This document shows, in pieces, positions 61,392-64,000 of a DNA stretch of 64,000 nt. The DNA comes from Saprospira grandis str. Lewin. GTDB taxonomy: Bacteria > Bacteroidota > Bacteroidia > Chitinophagales > Saprospiraceae. Within the stretch, counting starts at the first letter, position 1. The number at the start of each line of letters is the position of its first letter. Position numbers and translations under genes: made by a program. The notes beneath the pieces are model-generated. The model saw only the letters and a program-made list of their open reading frames with translations, made no database searches and was not told the origin of the DNA. The stretch spans positions 62,001 through 126,000 of the forward strand of contig NC_016940.1 of NCBI RefSeq assembly GCF_000250635.1, given 5' to 3'.

Positions 61392-61778
61392 TTAGTTTTT
61401 ATAGTCCTTTTCTAAGTTGGCCAACCAAGCTAGCGCTTTTTCTCGCTCATTAAAGATTTTGATTGGGCTGGGGATTTTATTCATTTGCAGGAAGAAGTTG
61501 GCCAACATTTTAGACAAGACCGATTTTATTTGGATAGCGCCAGCAATGATATGCAAACGTTCGTCATCATAAACTTTTAATCGGCGGGCTTCTTTAGACA
61601 CCGATTTCATATCAGAGAGATTGACCACAAAAGTAAAAGGTTGGCCAGCAGAAAATTCTGCGGCGGTATCGGCCCAAATATCCATTTCGGCAACATCAAT
61701 ATGTGCACCTTTGGCAATATCACAAATAAATACCCCATTTTGCAGGTACATTTTCCCCCAAGGCAGTTGCTTTTCCAT
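61392..61778 (-). CDS. SpoIIAA/STAS-like small protein, paralogue of the gene at 10.2 kb
   Basis: The 128-residue cytosolic protein shows the same pattern as the gene at 10211: central strand FTFVVNLSDMKSV near 48-60, the strand IIAGAIQIK, helix LSKMLANFFLQMN, strand SPIKIFNERE and final helix KALAWLANLE. It lacks a signal or membrane segment. The two proteins share SK-L-NF and P-I-FN-R-KA-WL at the same spacing, so they are paralogues. Partner or ligand is not evident. It stands alone on its strand. Confidence 0.65.
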   Translation of the reverse strand: MEKQLPWGKMYLQNGVFICDIAKGAHIDVAEMDIWADTAAEFSAGQPFTFVVNLSDMKSVSKEARRLKVYDDERLHIIAGAIQIKSVLSKMLANFFLQMNKIPSPIKIFNEREKALAWLANLEKDYKN

Positions 61779-61868
61779 GCAATTTTATTTTAAGGCTACA
61801 AAAGTAGTGATTTTGTTCTGCTTTAAGGAAAAGGCAGCGGAATTTTGGTCCTTGTTTTTGGGTGGCCT

Positions 61869-62073
61869 GCTAATTGAAAGCCGCTAATTGAAAGGGGGAG
61901 TTTATAAGCTGCATAAATTTCATAAGCATCTTAAAAAGTTGTTTTTTCTTGCTGGTTTTAGATCCAAAAAAAAATGAGCCGACAGTTGAAACCATCGGCT
62001 CATAAAAGATGAACTAAAATCTTTTCTGTTTTTTATGCCATTGCTAATTGAAAGCCACTAATTGAAAGGGGGA
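61869..62073. repeat. 31-bp direct repeat pair flanking a mini-hairpin
   Basis: GCTAATTGAAAGCC followed by a second CTAATTGAAAGGGGGA occurs at 61869-61899 and again at 62043-62073 with one mismatch. Each copy contains an internal tandem of about 15 bases. Confidence 0.85.
61965..62004. repeat. Mini-hairpin related to the 31.2-kb cluster
   Basis: GAGCCGACAGTTGAAACCAT followed by CGGCTC is nearly the same as 31245-31268, with two arm bases changed so that pairing is reduced. The flanking A-run and ATGAG are the same at both sites. Confidence 0.8.
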
Positions 62074-62117
62074 ATTAAGGGCCGAAGAAAAAAGCGCTGA
62101 GAAAAACTAAAGTTGTG

Positions 62118-62250
62118 CGGCCTAGCGATGCGGCGGGGTGGCCGCAGGCCAGACCCAGTTTTTTGAGCGCAGCGAAAAAAACGCAGGGCCGAGCGAACAG
62201 CGAGCCCCAAAGCGTAGCGCCGCAAGGCGAAGCCGCAGCGGAGGCCCCAA
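62118..62250 (-). repeat. Dispersed GC-rich hairpin repeat, copy 19 (subfamily B)
   Basis: The minus strand has GGGGCCTCCGC, GCGGCGCTACGC, the diverged core GGCTCGCTGTTCGCTCGGCC, GGTCTGGCCTGCGGCC, and GCATCGCTAGGC. Confidence 0.92.
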
Positions 62251-62263
62251 AAAATAGAAAAAC

Positions 62264-62298
62264 AAAAAAATGCGGAAAAACCAGATCGATTTTTCCGC
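62264..62298 (-). terminator. Intrinsic terminator of mdaB
   Basis: On the minus strand GCGGAAAAA and TTTTTCCGC pair around TCGATCTGG, then A and a seven-T run. Confidence 0.85.
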
Positions 62299-62375
62299 CC
62301 ATGCTAAAAAGAAGGCTTCATCTAAATAATTAGACTGGATTAGGGGTTTTATTTGGATACAGCTCAACTGCCTTT

Positions 62376-62969
62376 TTAGGCAAAGTGTTGCTTCAAAAAC
62401 GCTTTATAGTTCGCAAATTCTTCTTCGGCTCTGGCGTTTTTTTCTATATCGTGAAAATGCAAGCTTCCTTTAAACTCAAGCCCTACAAAAGCATTCATTC
62501 TATGAAAAGGAAAGAGGGCACCTTCATCAACAGATTTTTGTTGAAAAAACTCGCCTTCCCATTCAAAAGCTTCCTTGGGAGCATTCCAGCTAGTGGTTAT
62601 CAAGTAGTTGCGGCCATGCATTAAGCCTCCAGTTCCGTAATTGACTTTGGGATTTTTAGAAGATCGGCCATCGCTGGTATAAATCCGTCCATGCCCCTTT
62701 GTGAAAACCCGATCAATATATTCCTTAAAACGAAAAGGCATATGAAACCACCAAATTGGCATATGATAAATGATCGTGTCGGCCCAAAGAAATTTCTGTA
62801 CTTCTGTCTCTACATCATATTCTTCACTTAGTTTAGTGTACTGTAGTTCATAGCTCTCTTTGGGAGCAAAAAAATCAAGATCAATGTCTAATAGACTTTG
62901 GTTAAATCGACCGGGAGAATGACCAAATGGAAATCCGGCGTTTATGACAAAAATATGTTGCTTTTTCAT
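62376..62969 (-). CDS. mdaB: NAD(P)H:quinone oxidoreductase, MdaB family
   Basis: The 197-residue flavodoxin-fold enzyme reduces quinones with NAD(P)H by two electrons, protecting against redox cycling. Motifs are FVINAGFPFGHSPGRFNQSL near residues 7-26 (FAD/FMN phosphate loop), ADTIIYHMPIWWFHMPFRFKEYIDRVF near 63-90 (given as the pattern PIWWFxMPxxFKxYIDRVF), and the conserved GTGGLMHGRNYLITTSWNAP. It is divergent from a LysR gene with overlapping promoters, the common arrangement for a LysR-controlled oxidoreductase. Length is normal. Confidence 0.92.
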   Translation of the reverse strand: MKKQHIFVINAGFPFGHSPGRFNQSLLDIDLDFFAPKESYELQYTKLSEEYDVETEVQKFLWADTIIYHMPIWWFHMPFRFKEYIDRVFTKGHGRIYTSDGRSSKNPKVNYGTGGLMHGRNYLITTSWNAPKEAFEWEGEFFQQKSVDEGALFPFHRMNAFVGLEFKGSLHFHDIEKNARAEEEFANYKAFLKQHFA

Positions 62970-63013
62970 GCTAATGATGTATTTGGAAAGTAAAGGGAGG
63001 ACCGTCCCTCCTT

Positions 63014-63053
63014 ATTGCAACACAAAATTAAGCGTTATCTTTGCTAGCAACAA
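63014..63053. promoter_or_regulatory. Overlapping divergent promoters of mdaB and lysR
   Basis: Plus strand: TTG (63015-63017), 18 bases, TATCTTTG (63036-63043) for lysR. Minus strand: TTG (63053-63051), 20 bases, TAATTTTG (63030-63023) for mdaB. The two overlap, so RNA polymerase and the LysR protein would compete there. Confidence 0.7.
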
Positions 63054-63113
63054 TCAATAATTTTTAAATTAGCTATTAGTATTTTTATAGTAGCAGGCTT
63101 AAGCAATCAAATT

Positions 63114-64000
63114 ATGCTCAATTTAGAATGGCTCCGTAGCTTTAAAGCAATTTATGAAGAAGGGAATATTAGCCGAGCTGCTCCAAAATTGTATAGCTCT
63201 CAACCTGGTCTTAGCATGCAATTAAGGGCTTTAGAGCAGCATCTAGGCTATAAACTGTTTATTCGAGCAGGCCGACAAATGAAGCCCACAGAAGAAGCTA
63301 AGCAGCTACATGCCTATGTTCTGCCCGCACTAGAACGTCTAGAGCAGGTCGAAGAACTTTTTCAACAAAGTGCTTTACAAAAACGAGAGCGAATTCGTAT
63401 TGGCCTTTGCTCCGAAATTTTTTCATTGGTTTTGGCGCCCCAATTATCAACACTTTCTTTTGATGTACATGCCCGCTTTGCCGACAATTCTACTCTTTTT
63501 AAAGAATTGGAACAAGGCCTGTTAGATCTCTTAATTACAGCTCAGCCCCTAGATCATAGTCTAAAAAAACGCTTCGAAGCAGCGCATTTTTCTCAAGAAC
63601 AACTTTACCTTGTTGGCTCTAAAAATTTAGACCTTTCTCCTTTTCAACAGGCGATTAAGGCCCAGGATTATAAGCGATTAACGCAGCAGCTAAGAGAATT
63701 TCCATGGTATGCAGTGATTAATGAAATGGAACATAGCCGCCGATTTTGGTCCGATAATTTTGAGGAATCGCTGCCTTTTCAACCCAATTTCATGCTGCCC
63801 AGCCTAGCTACGATTATTCAGTGCCTAAAAACACAAGAAGGGCTAGCTATTATTCCAGATATTTTGATCCAAAAAGAGCTAGAAAATAAGGAGCTGCAGC
63901 TTATTTGGAGCGGAAAAACACCTTCCGTTAACCCACTCTATTTTATTCGAGATAAACATAGCCGAAAAGAGAAAGAGTTGGAGTTGCTCAAGGCTATTTT
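63114..64000 (+). CDS. LysR-type transcriptional regulator (3' truncated by window edge)
   Basis: The frame begins MLNLEWLRSFKAIYEEGNIS and is open to the window end. Residues 1-60 form the LysR winged helix-turn-helix (RAAPKLYSSQPGLSMQLRAL, EQHLGYKLFIRAGRQMKPT). The region after about residue 90 (RIRIGLCSEIFSLVLAP) starts the substrate-binding-like effector domain. The gene is divergent from mdaB with overlapping promoters, so it probably regulates mdaB and itself; the inducer is unknown. The C-terminal end of the effector domain is outside the window. Confidence 0.93.
   Translation, partial: MLNLEWLRSFKAIYEEGNISRAAPKLYSSQPGLSMQLRALEQHLGYKLFIRAGRQMKPTEEAKQLHAYVLPALERLEQVEELFQQSALQKRERIRIGLCSEIFSLVLAPQLSTLSFDVHARFADNSTLFKELEQGLLDLLITAQPLDHSLKKRFEAAHFSQEQLYLVGSKNLDLSPFQQAIKAQDYKRLTQQLREFPWYAVINEMEHSRRFWSDNFEESLPFQPNFMLPSLATIIQCLKTQEGLAIIPDILIQKELENKELQLIWSGKTPSVNPLYFIRDKHSRKEKELELLKAI

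Larger units (their letters stand above)
61779..62375. other. Repeat-rich 600-bp stretch
   Basis: No gene is seen. It contains a 31-bp direct repeat, a mini-hairpin, dispersed repeat copy 19 and the terminator of mdaB. Confidence 0.7.

Overview
The window is a chromosomal segment of a Bacteroidota bacterium, most likely a Saprospira-like member of the Saprospiraceae. Evidence seen in the sequence: two large exported proteins with C-terminal type IX secretion (Por) sorting domains, one of them with SprB-type repeats; the gliding permease GldF; promoters of the Bacteroidota type (TTG or TTTG, 18-20 bases, TAnnTTTG); almost no Shine-Dalgarno motifs; and many Bacteroidota-style lipoproteins. The genus is inferred from memory of its genome style and was not checked by a search.

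Layout. 0-9.6 kb: 3' part of lon, a large modular exported protein, dusB, a PlsC/MGAT-like acyltransferase, a DnaQ-like exonuclease, both subunits of a 3-oxoacid CoA-transferase, and rpsU. 9.6-17.2 kb: a gene-poor stretch, a SpoIIAA-like gene, a frameshifted type IX cargo gene, an exported protein, gldF and a sugar N-acetyltransferase. 17.4-20.4 kb: a multidomain peptidoglycan hydrolase with no signal peptide, followed by an 83-bp tandem repeat. 20.4-29.8 kb: housekeeping genes (queA, a methyltransferase, thyA, a RluE-like pseudouridine synthase, an orphan mcrC, a periplasmic-binding-like lipoprotein, riboflavin synthase, panB, mltG). 29.8-36.4 kb: accessory DNA with a possible short RNA, a coiled-coil protein, a patch of mini-hairpins, three small AT-richer lipoprotein or membrane genes, a GAF/HATPase protein lacking the kinase histidine, and an IS3-family element. 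36.4-48.3 kb: an ATP-grasp protein, thiolase, a sugar-1-phosphate nucleotidyltransferase, an IS1182-family element, a giant type IX cargo protein, and folC. 48.3-64 kb: groES-groEL, an RsbR-like STAS protein, a leucine-rich-repeat membrane protein, a haem-binding Tll0287-like lipoprotein, an ABC permease, a winged-helix-like protein, a FISUMP lipoprotein, a large kinase/coiled-coil protein, a calcium-binding exported protein, a second SpoIIAA-like gene, and a divergent mdaB/lysR pair that runs off the window.

The strongest non-genic signal is a family of about 19 GC-rich intergenic repeats of 110-220 bp. They share a core around GGTCTGCTCGGCCCTGC, occur in both orientations, and fall into at least three subfamilies. 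Constant boxes alternate with hairpins whose arm sequence differs between copies while pairing is kept. Together with the 83-bp tandem array, the mini-hairpin clusters, the cytosolic-looking hydrolase and the His-less kinase, these are the items most worth following up.

Functional links: the CoA-transferase and thiolase could together interconvert acetoacetate and acetyl-CoA. GldF and the two Por-tagged proteins point to gliding and surface secretion. MltG and the multidomain hydrolase act on peptidoglycan. The two SpoIIAA-like proteins, the RsbR-like protein and the GAF/HATPase protein suggest partner-switch style signalling, although no complete circuit is present.
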